From contig CADCFA010000002.1 of the NCBI GenBank assembly GCA_902800595.1, forward strand, positions 1-64,000: DNA of 64,000 bases, given 5' to 3'. Origin of the DNA: an uncultured Prevotellaceae bacterium. Lineage in GTDB: Bacteria > Bacteroidota > Bacteroidia > Bacteroidales > Bacteroidaceae. Of this stretch, positions 43,183 to 51,438 are shown one piece after another. The notes beneath the pieces are model-generated. The model was not told the origin of the DNA. It made no database searches and saw nothing but the letters and a program-made list of their open reading frames with translations. Position 1 is the stretch's first letter. The number at the start of each line of letters is the position of its first letter. Position numbers and translations under genes: made by a program.

Positions 43183-44205
43183 ATGAAGGTTCTATTAATC
43201 GGTGGAACAGGCACCATCAGCAGTGCCATCACCAGGCAATTGGCAGAAAGTGGCCACGACTTATGGCTACTGAACCGTGGTAATCGAAAAGCAGAAGTAC
43301 CTGCAAGTGTCAGACAAGTCATCTGCGACATCAATGATGAGACAGCTGTACTCCAGAAGATAGGCGACAATAAGTTTGATGCTGTCTGCGAGTTCATCGG
43401 TTTTCTCCCCTCACAGGTAGAACGCGACATCCGTCTTTTCCGGGGTCGCACCAACCAATATATCTACATCAGCTCCGCTTCTGCTTACAACAAACCAGCT
43501 GCCAGTCATATCATCACGGAAGGTACGACGCTGGCCAACCCCTATTGGCAGTACTCACGCGACAAGATTGCCTGCGAGGAGTTGTTGATGCACGAATATC
43601 GTGACAATGGCTTCCCTGTAACGATCGTCCGACCAAGTCATACTTATTGTGAAAGAGGTGTACCCTTAAGCGTTCATGGTCCGAAAGGCAGTTGGCAGGT
43701 ACTGAAGCGTATGATGGAAGATAAGCCCGTGATTGTGCAGGGGGACGGTACCTCCTTATGGACATTGACGTGGAATGAAGATTTCGCAAAAGGCTTTATT
43801 GGTCTGATAGGTAATCCCAAGGCGCTTGGCGAAGCATTCCAGATTATGAGCGATGAACAGTTGACATGGAATCAGATCTACGCCACAACAGCCAAGGTAC
43901 TTGGTGTACCATTTCACCCTTATTATGTCTCATCGTCATTCCTCGCAGATGTCTGTCCCAAGGAATACGACCTCTTAGGAAACCTGATCGGCGACAAAGC
44001 CGTGTGTGTGGTCTTCGACTGCACAAAGCTGAAACGTGCCGTCCCAGGATATCAGGCTACAACACGTTTTGACGAAGGCGTACGCCACTGTATCGCCTAC
44101 CTGCTCAGCAATCCGGAGTTACAAGTTGAGGATCCAGAATTCGATGCCTGGTGTGAACGGGTAATCAAGGCTCAGGAACAGGCAAAAGCAAGTTTAATAG
44201 GTTAA
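43183..44205 (+). CDS. NAD-dependent epimerase/dehydratase family protein
   Basis: The 340-residue protein is an extended short-chain dehydrogenase: Rossmann motif MKVLLIGGTGTISSAITRQL, YISSASAYNKP and a YSRDKIACEELL stretch that supplies the catalytic Tyr-x3-Lys pair. VRPSHTYCERGVPLS and WTLTWNEDFAKGFIGLIG complete the substrate region. Related proteins act on nucleotide sugars, but no sugar or LPS gene is adjacent, so the substrate is open. It is a single gene with its own promoter and a strong terminator. Confidence 0.88.
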   Translation: MKVLLIGGTGTISSAITRQLAESGHDLWLLNRGNRKAEVPASVRQVICDINDETAVLQKIGDNKFDAVCEFIGFLPSQVERDIRLFRGRTNQYIYISSASAYNKPAASHIITEGTTLANPYWQYSRDKIACEELLMHEYRDNGFPVTIVRPSHTYCERGVPLSVHGPKGSWQVLKRMMEDKPVIVQGDGTSLWTLTWNEDFAKGFIGLIGNPKALGEAFQIMSDEQLTWNQIYATTAKVLGVPFHPYYVSSSFLADVCPKEYDLLGNLIGDKAVCVVFDCTKLKRAVPGYQATTRFDEGVRHCIAYLLSNPELQVEDPEFDAWCERVIKAQEQAKASLIG

Positions 44206-44213
44206 GAAAAACC

Positions 44214-44264
44214 AGCCAGTCTTTAAAAAATTCCCTTAAAGACTGGCTTTCTTATTTTTTTTTT
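44214..44264 (+). terminator. Rho-independent terminator after the epimerase-like gene
   Basis: A 13-bp perfect stem (44214-44226 with 44236-44248) with a 9-nt loop is followed by a long T-run to 44264. The T-run abuts the promoter of the next gene. Confidence 0.9.
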
Positions 44265-44265
44265 G

Positions 44266-44273
44266 TACCTTTG
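44266..44273 (+). promoter_or_regulatory. -7 element for the phosphatase-topB pair
   Basis: TACCTTTG ends 8 nt before the ATG at 44282, which implies a leaderless or nearly leaderless mRNA. Confidence 0.7.
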
Positions 44274-44281
44274 CAGGCAGT

Positions 44282-45583
44282 ATGAGAATCAGAACGTTTT
44301 TTTTCATTTTGCTATTAACGGCAGGCACATTGGCTGCCCACGCCCAAAGTGTATCGGATATCATCAAGAAGGATCCGACATTTGCCGTTACTAATTACGC
44401 CATCTATCCTGAAAACATTGATTTCAAAATGACGGCACCACCTGCCGGCAAACACCCTTTCTATATCTCTCACTATGGGCGCCACGGTTCCCGATATATC
44501 AGCAGGCGCATGGGCTATGACATCCCCTATCTGATGATGTGTAGAGCGGACAGTGCCGGGCAACTGACTCCTTCGGGGCACGAAGTACTCAGACAGATTC
44601 GGGCCATTATAGCTGATTCTGAAATGCGATGGGGCGACCTGACAGGTTACGGACATCAACAGATACGTCATATTTACGCCCGTATGCCACAGAGATTTCC
44701 TGAAGTATTCAAAGGAGATGCCATCATCAATGCCCATAGTACCACTGTCAGCCGATGTATCTTAAGTATGGCAAGCGCCATGCTTGAATTTATCAAATTT
44801 AATCCTGACCTAAGAATCAGGATGAATGCCACGATGCATGACATGTGGTATCTGAACTATCAGGACAAGCAGCTCATGGGACAAGCCATGACACCAGAAG
44901 CCAAAGCTGCACACGATGCCTTTACAGCTGCGCACAAAGGTAATCCTGAACTGATGAAGCTGTTATTCACGGACCCTGACAAAGCCAAGGAAGTTGTTGA
45001 CGAACAGCAGCTCAATTATTTTCTCATAAAGATGGGGCTATTTCAGCATCACACGCACCTCTATCAAAAAGGCTACCTGACGGACATCTTCACGATAGAA
45101 GACCTTCATCGTCTTTGGCAGAACGATAATGCCTGGTGGTATATCAACTATGGAGCCTGTAAACTGAATGGCGGTCTCCAACCATACAGCCAGCGTATCC
45201 TGCTGCGTCAGCTAATCAATGAAGCCGACAGTTGTATCCGTCTTGAGAAGCCAGGTGTGCAGTTGCGCTTCGGTCACGATACCGTCCTGCTGCCTCTCGT
45301 CTGTCTGTTAGGCATCAACGGCTATGATTTAGAGACCGACAACTTGGAAGAGTTGGAAGCTAAAGGCTGGTGGAGCTCAAGAATATTCCCCATGGGTTCT
45401 AACATTCAATTCATCTTCTATCGGGAGAATCTTGAAGACCAGGATGTACTCTTTAAGGTGCTGCTTAACGAACAAGAGGCAAGACTACCCATTGCCACTG
45501 ACTGTGCGCCCTATTATCATTGGCGAGACTTCCGAGAGCATTACCTCAAGAAAATCAACGACTATGATAGTTTGCATCGCTGA
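44282..45583 (+). CDS. Histidine acid phosphatase (phytase/MINPP-like), exported
   Basis: The 433-residue protein has a signal peptide (about 1-21, LLLTAGTLAAHA-Q) and the histidine-phosphatase nucleophile motif SHYGRHGSRY (near residue 65). FGHDTVLLPLVCL is the second-histidine/Asp proton-donor motif. Bacteroides relatives (MINPP group) release phosphate from inositol polyphosphates such as phytate in the periplasm. The donor here reads HDT rather than HAE, so specificity is uncertain. The last 20 nt overlap the topB start in another frame. Confidence 0.87.
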   Translation: MRIRTFFFILLLTAGTLAAHAQSVSDIIKKDPTFAVTNYAIYPENIDFKMTAPPAGKHPFYISHYGRHGSRYISRRMGYDIPYLMMCRADSAGQLTPSGHEVLRQIRAIIADSEMRWGDLTGYGHQQIRHIYARMPQRFPEVFKGDAIINAHSTTVSRCILSMASAMLEFIKFNPDLRIRMNATMHDMWYLNYQDKQLMGQAMTPEAKAAHDAFTAAHKGNPELMKLLFTDPDKAKEVVDEQQLNYFLIKMGLFQHHTHLYQKGYLTDIFTIEDLHRLWQNDNAWWYINYGACKLNGGLQPYSQRILLRQLINEADSCIRLEKPGVQLRFGHDTVLLPLVCLLGINGYDLETDNLEELEAKGWWSSRIFPMGSNIQFIFYRENLEDQDVLFKVLLNEQEARLPIATDCAPYYHWRDFREHYLKKINDYDSLHR

Positions 45584-47480
45584 GAAACCGAGTGTCGCTC
45601 GTGATATTGCACGCATCTTGGGAGCAAACAGCTCTCATGATGGCTACATGGAAGGTAACGGCTATCAGGTGACGTGGACCTTTGGACACCTTTGTACCTT
45701 AAAGGAACCTGGAGACTACACCCCCGCCTGGAGACCATGGGCCCTGACACAGTTGCCAATGGTGCCACAACGCTTCGGCATCAAACTGATTGATGACCAA
45801 GGTATCAAGAAACAGTTTGCGACAATCGAGCGACTGATGCAGGCTGCTGACAGCATCGTCAACTGTGGCGATGCCGGGCAGGAAGGTGAACTCATCCAGC
45901 GATGGGTGATGCAGAAAGCACAAGCCACCTGTCCTGTCAAGCGCCTCTGGATCTCATCGATGACTGACGAGGCAATACGCGAGGGCTTTGCCAATCTGAA
46001 AGACCAGTCAGATTACCAGCCGCTCTATCTGGCAGGTCTGTCACGTGCCATTGGCGACTGGCTTTTAGGCATGAATGCCACACGTCTCTATACCCTTAGA
46101 TACGGACAGGATCGTCAGGTGCTCAGTATCGGGCGTGTTCAGACCCCTACCCTCGCCCTTATCGTCAACCGTCAGAAAGAAATCGAGAACTTCAAGCCAG
46201 AACCTTATTGGGTATTGGCAACCGTCTATCGTGACACCACCTTTACTGCTACCACGGGAAAGTTCACGAGTAAGGAAGAAGGTGAGAAAGCCTTTGAGAC
46301 TATTGAAGGCAAGCCTTTTACTGTAACCAAGGTAGAGAAGAAGGAAGGCAAGGAACAACCGCCACAGCTCTACGACCTGACCTCGTTACAGGTAGATTGC
46401 AACCGCAAGTTCGCTTTTTCTGCCGAGATGACGCTCAACCTCATCCAAAGTCTCTATGAGAAGAAATACACCACCTATCCCCGTGTGGATACGCAATACC
46501 TCTCCGACGACATCTATGCCAAATGTCCTCAGACTCTGAACGGGCTCTATCAGACAAAATTCGGCGGTGTGGCACCCTATGCAGAGCTAATTAAGCCTAT
46601 CGGCGGCAAGGCACTGAAGAAGTCGAAACGAGTATTTGATACATCAAAAGTAACGGATCACCACGCCATTATCCCCACAGGCGTCATTCCCCAGAATCTC
46701 AGTGATGCCGAACGGAAAGTCTTTGACCTCGTAGCCCGTCGCTTCATCGGCGTCTTCCTGCCGGATTGCAGATTCTCTACGACTACGGTTCTCGGAGAGG
46801 TTTCTAGTAGTCCTAGGGAGCCTAGTCAGCCTAGTCAGCCTAGCAAGCCTAGCATCGAATTCAAAGTCACTGGCAAGGAGATCCTCGATCCAGGCTGGCG
46901 CATCGTCAGAGAGAAGACCGAAGTAAAAACCGACACTGACGACGAAGAGAAGAAGCAAGACGATGAGGAACGCACCCTGCCAACCTTCGTCAAAGGGGAA
47001 TCCGGTGACCATAAACCCACACTCACGGAAAAATGGACCACACCTCCACCTTATTATAATGAAGCCTCGCTGCTTCGTGCGATGGAGACTGCCGGCAAGT
47101 TTGTAGAGGATGAGACCCTGCGCGCTGCCATGAAAGAAAACGGCATCGGCCGCCCTTCCTCACGCGCCTCGATTATAGAGACACTCTTTAAACGCCACTA
47201 TATCAAACGTGAAAGGAAACGTCTGGTTGCGACACCAACAGGCATTGAATTGATCGACCTGATTCGTGAAGAACTGTTGAAGAGTTGCGAGCTGACAGGC
47301 ATCTGGGAGAAAAAGCTCCGCGACATTGAACATCAGAAATACGATGCCCAGCAGTTTATCAACGAGTTGAAGCAGCAAGTGGCAGACATTGTACACGATG
47401 TGATGAGCGACCCTTCCAACCGTCGTATCACTGTCACGCCCGATGATGCGCCTAAAAAGAAAAAAGGCAAGAAGCAATAA
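45564..47480 (+). CDS. topB: DNA topoisomerase III
   Basis: TopB decatenates DNA using a single-strand break. The 638-residue protein begins MIVCIAEKPSVARDIARILG (TOPRIM domain, with NCGDAGQEGELIQRW). Its catalytic-Tyr segment is KKYTTYPRVDTQYLSDDIY, followed by the HHAIIPTG motif and a Lys-rich tail. A longer upstream frame is open, but the start at 45564 is the conserved one and overlaps the phosphatase gene by 20 nt. A low-complexity insert SSSPREPSQPSQPSKPS (about residues 413-429) comes from a CTAG nonamer array at 46804-46857. Confidence 0.95.
   Translation: MIVCIAEKPSVARDIARILGANSSHDGYMEGNGYQVTWTFGHLCTLKEPGDYTPAWRPWALTQLPMVPQRFGIKLIDDQGIKKQFATIERLMQAADSIVNCGDAGQEGELIQRWVMQKAQATCPVKRLWISSMTDEAIREGFANLKDQSDYQPLYLAGLSRAIGDWLLGMNATRLYTLRYGQDRQVLSIGRVQTPTLALIVNRQKEIENFKPEPYWVLATVYRDTTFTATTGKFTSKEEGEKAFETIEGKPFTVTKVEKKEGKEQPPQLYDLTSLQVDCNRKFAFSAEMTLNLIQSLYEKKYTTYPRVDTQYLSDDIYAKCPQTLNGLYQTKFGGVAPYAELIKPIGGKALKKSKRVFDTSKVTDHHAIIPTGVIPQNLSDAERKVFDLVARRFIGVFLPDCRFSTTTVLGEVSSSPREPSQPSQPSKPSIEFKVTGKEILDPGWRIVREKTEVKTDTDDEEKKQDDEERTLPTFVKGESGDHKPTLTEKWTTPPPYYNEASLLRAMETAGKFVEDETLRAAMKENGIGRPSSRASIIETLFKRHYIKRERKRLVATPTGIELIDLIREELLKSCELTGIWEKKLRDIEHQKYDAQQFINELKQQVADIVHDVMSDPSNRRITVTPDDAPKKKKGKKQ
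46804..46857 (+). repeat. CTAGnnnnn nonamer array (6 units) inside topB
   Basis: CTAG starts at 46804, 46813, 46822, 46831, 46840 and 46849, exactly 9 bp apart. The frame reads nn-CT-AG so that it encodes Pro-Ser-x repeats. Confidence 0.9.
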
Positions 47481-47509
47481 ATCGGAAGCCATATCGTTTT
47501 AAAGATGAT

Positions 47510-49519
47510 ATGCGAAGAATCTTCACCATATTTATGATAGCCCTCGCCACCGGACTGATACTCAGTTGCGGTGCAGATCAGGCTATGAAGAAAGGTGATA
47601 GGCTATACGCCATCGGGGAGTATCACGATGCAGCCGTTCAATACCGTAAGGCATACGGTCAGACGCCCTCCAAAGAGCGGGAGCTCAAAGGTGCACGTGC
47701 TAAGAAAATGGCAGACTGTTACCGTCGCATCAACTTCACCAATAAGGCGATTACTGCCTATAACAATGTGGTCCGTTATAAACAGGCAGACTCACTGACA
47801 CATTTCTATCTCGGGCAGCTCTATATGCGGAACGGCAACTACAAAGAGGCTGCCAGACAGTTCAAAATAGCGATCGACAGTTTACAGTTCAGGAACAGCC
47901 CGTTACTGACACTCGCCCAGAGTCGGCTCAAGGCGGCAGAGTCGGCACCGATTTGGAAGAAAGAAGGCTCTGACTACATCGTAAAGCGTGAAGCTCTCTT
48001 TAACTCCCGTCGGGCAGAGTATTCACCCATGTTAGCTGGCGACGACCACGACCATCTCTATTTCACCTCTACCCGCAATCAGGCGCAAGGCGATGATTAT
48101 AGCGGTATCACAGGTACAAAAGCTGCCGATATCTTCTTCTCACAGAAAGACGACAAAGGTAAATGGATGAAACCACAGGCTATCGATTCAGAACTGAACT
48201 CCGATTTCGATGAAGGAGCCTGCTGTTTCTCTCCTGACGGACAGACCATGTTCCTCACGCTCTGCAAGACAGACCCGAACTCACCCCGCTATGCCTCCAT
48301 TGCCATCTCCAACCGCACCGATGCCACCTGGAGCAAACCCACCGAGCTGTCCATCTCCAAAGACACACTCTTCAGCTACGCCCACCCTGCCGTATCACCC
48401 GATGGCGAGTGGCTCTACTTCGTCAGCGACATGCCTGGCGGATTAGGCGGCTATGACCTCTGGCGATGCCGACTCTATGGGAATCACGAAATAGGCAGCA
48501 TAGAGAATCTCGGTGCCCCCGTCAACACATCAGGCAACGAGATGTTTCCGACGTTCCGTCCCAATGGCGACTTCTATTTCTCCTCAGACGGGCATCCCGG
48601 TATGGGCGGACTAGATATCTATATCCTCAAGAAAGGCACCAAGGCACTGGAACACCCAGGAACGCCGCTCAATTCCCAAGGCGACGACTTCGGCATGACC
48701 TTTGAAGGGCGCCACAACCGGGGATATTTCTGTTCTAATCGCGGCGACATCAGAGGCTATGACCACATCTACAGCTTCTATAATCCGGAGATCATTCAGA
48801 CGGTTAAGGGATGGGTTTATGAGCAGGACGGTTACGAGCTGCCTGCCGCACAGGTCTATATGGTGGGCAACGATGGCACCAACCTGAAGCTGAATGTGCT
48901 TGGCGACGGTTCCTTCACCCAGGAGATTAAGCCAGGAGTCGATTATGTATTCCTCGGCACCTGTAAAGGCTATCTCAACCATCAGGAACAGTTGCAGGTA
49001 GAACCAGTCAAGAAGTCGGAAGAATATGTCTTGCAGTTCCCATTGGCAAACATCTCCGCCCCAGTGCTCATTGAGAACATCTTCTACGACTTTGACAAGG
49101 CAACCCTGCGCCCTGAGTCGCAGGCAGCCCTTGACGAGCTTGTGAAACTGCTGAATGACAATCCCAACATCACCATTGAGCTATCGGCACACACAGACAA
49201 CAGAGGTTCCGATCAGTATAACGAGCGGCTGTCACAACAACGTGCACAGAACGTGGTCAACTATCTCATCCAGAAAGGGATAGAGCCTGAACGGCTGACA
49301 CCCAAAGGATATGGTGAAGCCAAGCCCAAACGTATTAAGCGGAAGGTGGCAGAAAAATATCCGTTCCTCAAAGAGGGTGACATTCTCAATGATACGCTCA
49401 TCAACACACTCTCTGAGGAACAGCAGGAACAGTGCCATCAGCTAAACCGACGCACAGAGTTTATAGTGTTGCGAACAACTTACGGGCTGTTTGATAAGGC
49501 AGGTAAACTAAAACGATAG
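47510..49519 (+). CDS. porE: PorE-like OmpA-family lipoprotein (TPR, PD40, carboxypeptidase-regulatory, OmpA)
   Basis: The 669-residue protein has a lipoprotein signal (MRRIFTIFMIALATGLILSC, Cys20), TPR-like repeats (about 25-140), WD40/PD40 beta-propeller blades (about 175-400, for example CCFSPDGQTMFLT and HPAVSPDGEWLYFVSD), a carboxypeptidase-regulatory-like domain (about 425-510) and an OmpA peptidoglycan-binding domain (about 530-660, FYDFDKATLRPES, with ELSAHTDNRGS). This order matches PorE of the type IX secretion system, which ties it to peptidoglycan. It is convergent with the DUF5056-like gene, overlapping by 59 nt. Confidence 0.82.
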   Translation: MRRIFTIFMIALATGLILSCGADQAMKKGDRLYAIGEYHDAAVQYRKAYGQTPSKERELKGARAKKMADCYRRINFTNKAITAYNNVVRYKQADSLTHFYLGQLYMRNGNYKEAARQFKIAIDSLQFRNSPLLTLAQSRLKAAESAPIWKKEGSDYIVKREALFNSRRAEYSPMLAGDDHDHLYFTSTRNQAQGDDYSGITGTKAADIFFSQKDDKGKWMKPQAIDSELNSDFDEGACCFSPDGQTMFLTLCKTDPNSPRYASIAISNRTDATWSKPTELSISKDTLFSYAHPAVSPDGEWLYFVSDMPGGLGGYDLWRCRLYGNHEIGSIENLGAPVNTSGNEMFPTFRPNGDFYFSSDGHPGMGGLDIYILKKGTKALEHPGTPLNSQGDDFGMTFEGRHNRGYFCSNRGDIRGYDHIYSFYNPEIIQTVKGWVYEQDGYELPAAQVYMVGNDGTNLKLNVLGDGSFTQEIKPGVDYVFLGTCKGYLNHQEQLQVEPVKKSEEYVLQFPLANISAPVLIENIFYDFDKATLRPESQAALDELVKLLNDNPNITIELSAHTDNRGSDQYNERLSQQRAQNVVNYLIQKGIEPERLTPKGYGEAKPKRIKRKVAEKYPFLKEGDILNDTLINTLSEEQQEQCHQLNRRTEFIVLRTTYGLFDKAGKLKR

Positions 49520-49850
49520 CCAGCAGCAACAGGATACCCCACAGGTTCACAGGTATCTCCGTGGTGGTGGCAGTAACCATCTGTACTTCCAGCCAGCCAA
49601 ACAAGATGCGAAGCGTAGCATAGAACAACCCTGTCACGACCTGCCAGCCTCCAAACATGAAGAACAGCACGCCAGCCACCGCCATGCAGAACAATGTCCA
49701 CAACTGCGACAGTTTTCTAACCGCCTCCATCTTCCTGTCAGGCAGACTGTGCATCACCCGCTCTGTAAAGCCATTATCTTCAATCTGCTGCCGGGCAGCC
49801 TGCTTGAAGAAATCCTCTATCATCATATTGTCTTTATCTGTCATAGCCAT
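49461..49850 (-). CDS. Small membrane protein after an ECF sigma gene, possible anti-sigma factor (DUF5056-like)
   Basis: The 129-residue protein has a cytosolic N-terminus of about 50 residues (MIEDFFKQAARQQIEDNGFTERVMHSLPDRK) and two or three membrane helices after it. Its start overlaps the sigma-factor stop by 17 nt and its end overlaps porE on the opposite strand by 59 nt. The position directly downstream of an ECF sigma factor and the cytosolic-domain-plus-helices layout suggest an anti-sigma role. The family name is from memory and tentative. Confidence 0.75.
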   Translation of the reverse strand: MAMTDKDNMMIEDFFKQAARQQIEDNGFTERVMHSLPDRKMEAVRKLSQLWTLFCMAVAGVLFFMFGGWQVVTGLFYATLRILFGWLEVQMVTATTTEIPVNLWGILLLLAIVLVYLPYQTARKLFATL

Positions 49851-50373
49851 TCTGTTTTAAATAGTTTGCCATTTTTTCCTTTCCTCGTCTCAGATGCGAC
49901 TTCACCGTGTTCTCCGCAATGCCCGTAATATTACTGATCTGATCAATCGGATAGCCGTCGATGAGTTGCAGGGTGATACACGTGCGTTCATCAGGTTTTA
50001 GCAGTGCCAGGGCGGCATAGATATCCATCTTCAGCGTATCACTTGCCGACACCGTCTGACGAGCCACTGTGGCGGAACTATCTATGTCTTCTGTCTGATG
50101 GTGTGAGCGCACCTCGTCATAGAACACATTATAGGCGATCCTCATCAGCCAGGTAGAAAAGCTTGCCATCCCCCGGAACTTGGTGATGTTCACATAGGCC
50201 TTGATGAAGGTCTCCTGTGCCAGATCGTCACTCAGCTGTTCATCTCCCAGCGTCTGATTCAGGAAGAACCGACGAACAGGCGACTGATACTTCCTGACAA
50301 GCTGGTCAAAAGCCTTCTTGTTTCGGAATACCGCCACCTGCGTCACGAGAGATATATCGCTGAACTCTGCCAC
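49834..50373 (-). CDS. ECF-type RNA polymerase sigma factor
   Basis: The 179-residue protein has region 2 (about 20-90: FDQLVRKYQSPVRRFF, DDLAQETFIKAYVNITKFRGMASFSTWLMRIAYNVF) and region 4 (about 125-175: YAALALLKPDERTCITLQLIDGYPIDQISNITGIAENTVKSHLRRGKEKM), joined by a short linker. It directs RNA polymerase to an extracytoplasmic-stress regulon. The start codon is GTG. It is preceded by an 8-bp array and by the PspC gene, and followed by its probable anti-sigma partner. Confidence 0.93.
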   Translation of the reverse strand: MAEFSDISLVTQVAVFRNKKAFDQLVRKYQSPVRRFFLNQTLGDEQLSDDLAQETFIKAYVNITKFRGMASFSTWLMRIAYNVFYDEVRSHHQTEDIDSSATVARQTVSASDTLKMDIYAALALLKPDERTCITLQLIDGYPIDQISNITGIAENTVKSHLRRGKEKMANYLKQNGYDR

Positions 50374-50376
50374 CTT

Positions 50377-50408
50377 TTTTTACCTTCTTACCTTTTTACT
50401 TTTTTACT
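50377..50408. repeat. 8-bp x 4 array between PspC-domain and sigma-factor genes
   Basis: The units TTTTTACC, TTCTTACC, TTTTTACT and TTTTTACT are contiguous. The PspC stop codon (50404-50406) lies in the last unit. Confidence 0.75.
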
Positions 50409-50601
50409 TTTCCAAAAGGTTCTTTTCCGGCATTACGATCCACAGCACGATGTAGAAGATCAATCCGCTGAAGGCTGTAAACAGCGTCAAGAAAGCGTAT
50501 GCGATTCTTACCATTACGGGGTCAAAGTCCAGATACTCGGCTATACCGCCGCAAACCCCAGCCCATACTCTGTCATTAGAGCGCATTAATTTCTTAGTCA
50601 T
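50404..50601 (-). CDS. PspC domain protein
   Basis: The 65-residue protein is a minimal PspC domain: KKLMRSNDRVWAGVCGGIAEYLDFDPVMVRIAY, then one hydrophobic segment (LTAFSGLIFYIVLWIVMPE). PspC-type proteins sense or respond to membrane stress. It overlaps the 227-residue protein gene by 4 nt and is cotranscribed with the ECF sigma factor, which supports an envelope-stress module. Confidence 0.93.
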   Translation of the reverse strand: MTKKLMRSNDRVWAGVCGGIAEYLDFDPVMVRIAYAFLTLFTAFSGLIFYIVLWIVMPEKNLLEK

Positions 50602-51281
50602 AATCCTGAATTATTAATGTTGTTGATATCTGTCGTATTGTTATACTGCGCGTTGTTCACGTCGTTTCGCGACTGTCTGGCGATAAACCACTTGCCGAGT
50701 CCGATGAAGAACACGAGTGCGCCGATGCCGAAGCCGATCTTTCCAACCACGATACCGAGGAAGATGGCAAGTCCTACGCCTGTGAACATCTGGCGGATGC
50801 CCGTCTGATAGTCATCGTCGCTGATCGAGCTCTGTTTCTCCTTCAACAGCTGGTCAGGTATCGGCTGTCCCTTCTCCATTGCCATCTGTGCCAGTTTAAT
50901 CCGGTCCCTGCGGTTCTTGTTGATGAAGTAGAACACGGCGATGATAATCAATATCGGTGCAAGGACGAACATGATAAAAATAATAACGGCAACGAAAAAC
51001 ATGCCTGCTATCGCATTTTTATCTAGATTACCGAATACTTCTTCAAGCACGCCATCCATATCCTCGTCAGAGCTGATGCTGATGTGCCGGCTGTTTGCAT
51101 AGGCATCGATAGAATCGCCTGCTACAGCTGTTGTGTCAGAAAAGGCTTCGATTGCACTTGGATTGTTTTTAGTAGAGTCCGTCTGCTCCGTACGGGGCGT
51201 ATGACGGTGGCGCTGTGCCGCTGCGTCAGCATTCATGCTGAGCGTCAGCACCATTGCGATTGCGATTAAATACTTCTTCAT
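50598..51281 (-). CDS. Exported membrane protein of unknown function (DUF6249-like)
   Basis: The 227-residue protein has a signal sequence (MKKYLIAIAMVLTLSMNADA), a polar span of about 70 residues, a strong membrane helix (about 90-118, FFVAVIIFIMFVLAPILIIIAVFYFI), a basic cytosolic stretch (NKNRRDRIKLAQMAMEKGQPIPDQLL) and two further hydrophobic stretches (about 165-200). An Asn-rich tail ends it. DUF6249 is my best guess from memory. It heads the ECF sigma operon, so it may be the membrane sensor of that regulatory unit. Confidence 0.78.
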   Translation of the reverse strand: MKKYLIAIAMVLTLSMNADAAAQRHRHTPRTEQTDSTKNNPSAIEAFSDTTAVAGDSIDAYANSRHISISSDEDMDGVLEEVFGNLDKNAIAGMFFVAVIIFIMFVLAPILIIIAVFYFINKNRRDRIKLAQMAMEKGQPIPDQLLKEKQSSISDDDYQTGIRQMFTGVGLAIFLGIVVGKIGFGIGALVFFIGLGKWFIARQSRNDVNNAQYNNTTDINNINNSGL

Positions 51282-51292
51282 ATCTTTTCTCC

Positions 51293-51340
51293 TTTTTACT
51301 TTTTTACCTTTTTACTTTTTTACCCTTTTACTTTTTTACC
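51293..51340. repeat. 8-bp x 6 array upstream of the sigma-factor operon
   Basis: The units TTTTTACT, TTTTTACC, TTTTTACT, TTTTTACC, CTTTTACT and TTTTTACC are strictly contiguous. It lies in the 5' leader of the operon, between the -7 element (51392) and the start codon (51281). Confidence 0.85.
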
Positions 51341-51391
51341 CTTATTCTGGGTTTCTTTGTCTGTTTGACGCAACAAATCATAAATTAGTTG

Positions 51392-51399
51392 CAAAGATA
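51392..51399 (-). promoter_or_regulatory. -7 element for the ECF sigma operon
   Basis: TATCTTTG on the minus strand. The implied leader of about 105 nt contains the 8-bp array. It is divergent from the rsmF promoter 22 nt away. Confidence 0.6.
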
Positions 51400-51421
51400 A
51401 TGGAAATTCTTATTTTTTTTC

Positions 51422-51429
51422 TATCTTTG
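51422..51429 (+). promoter_or_regulatory. -7 element for the rsmF-like gene
   Basis: TATCTTTG ends 9 nt before the ATG at 51439, so this mRNA should be leaderless or nearly so. Confidence 0.7.
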
Positions 51430-51438
51430 TACCCGAAA

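Noticed and set aside
51235..51438. 68-codon N-terminal extension of the rsmF-like protein
   Set aside because: The extension is low-complexity Phe/Leu-rich sequence translated from the 8-bp T-rich array and the divergent leader. The promoter sits inside it, and the conserved domain starts at 51439.
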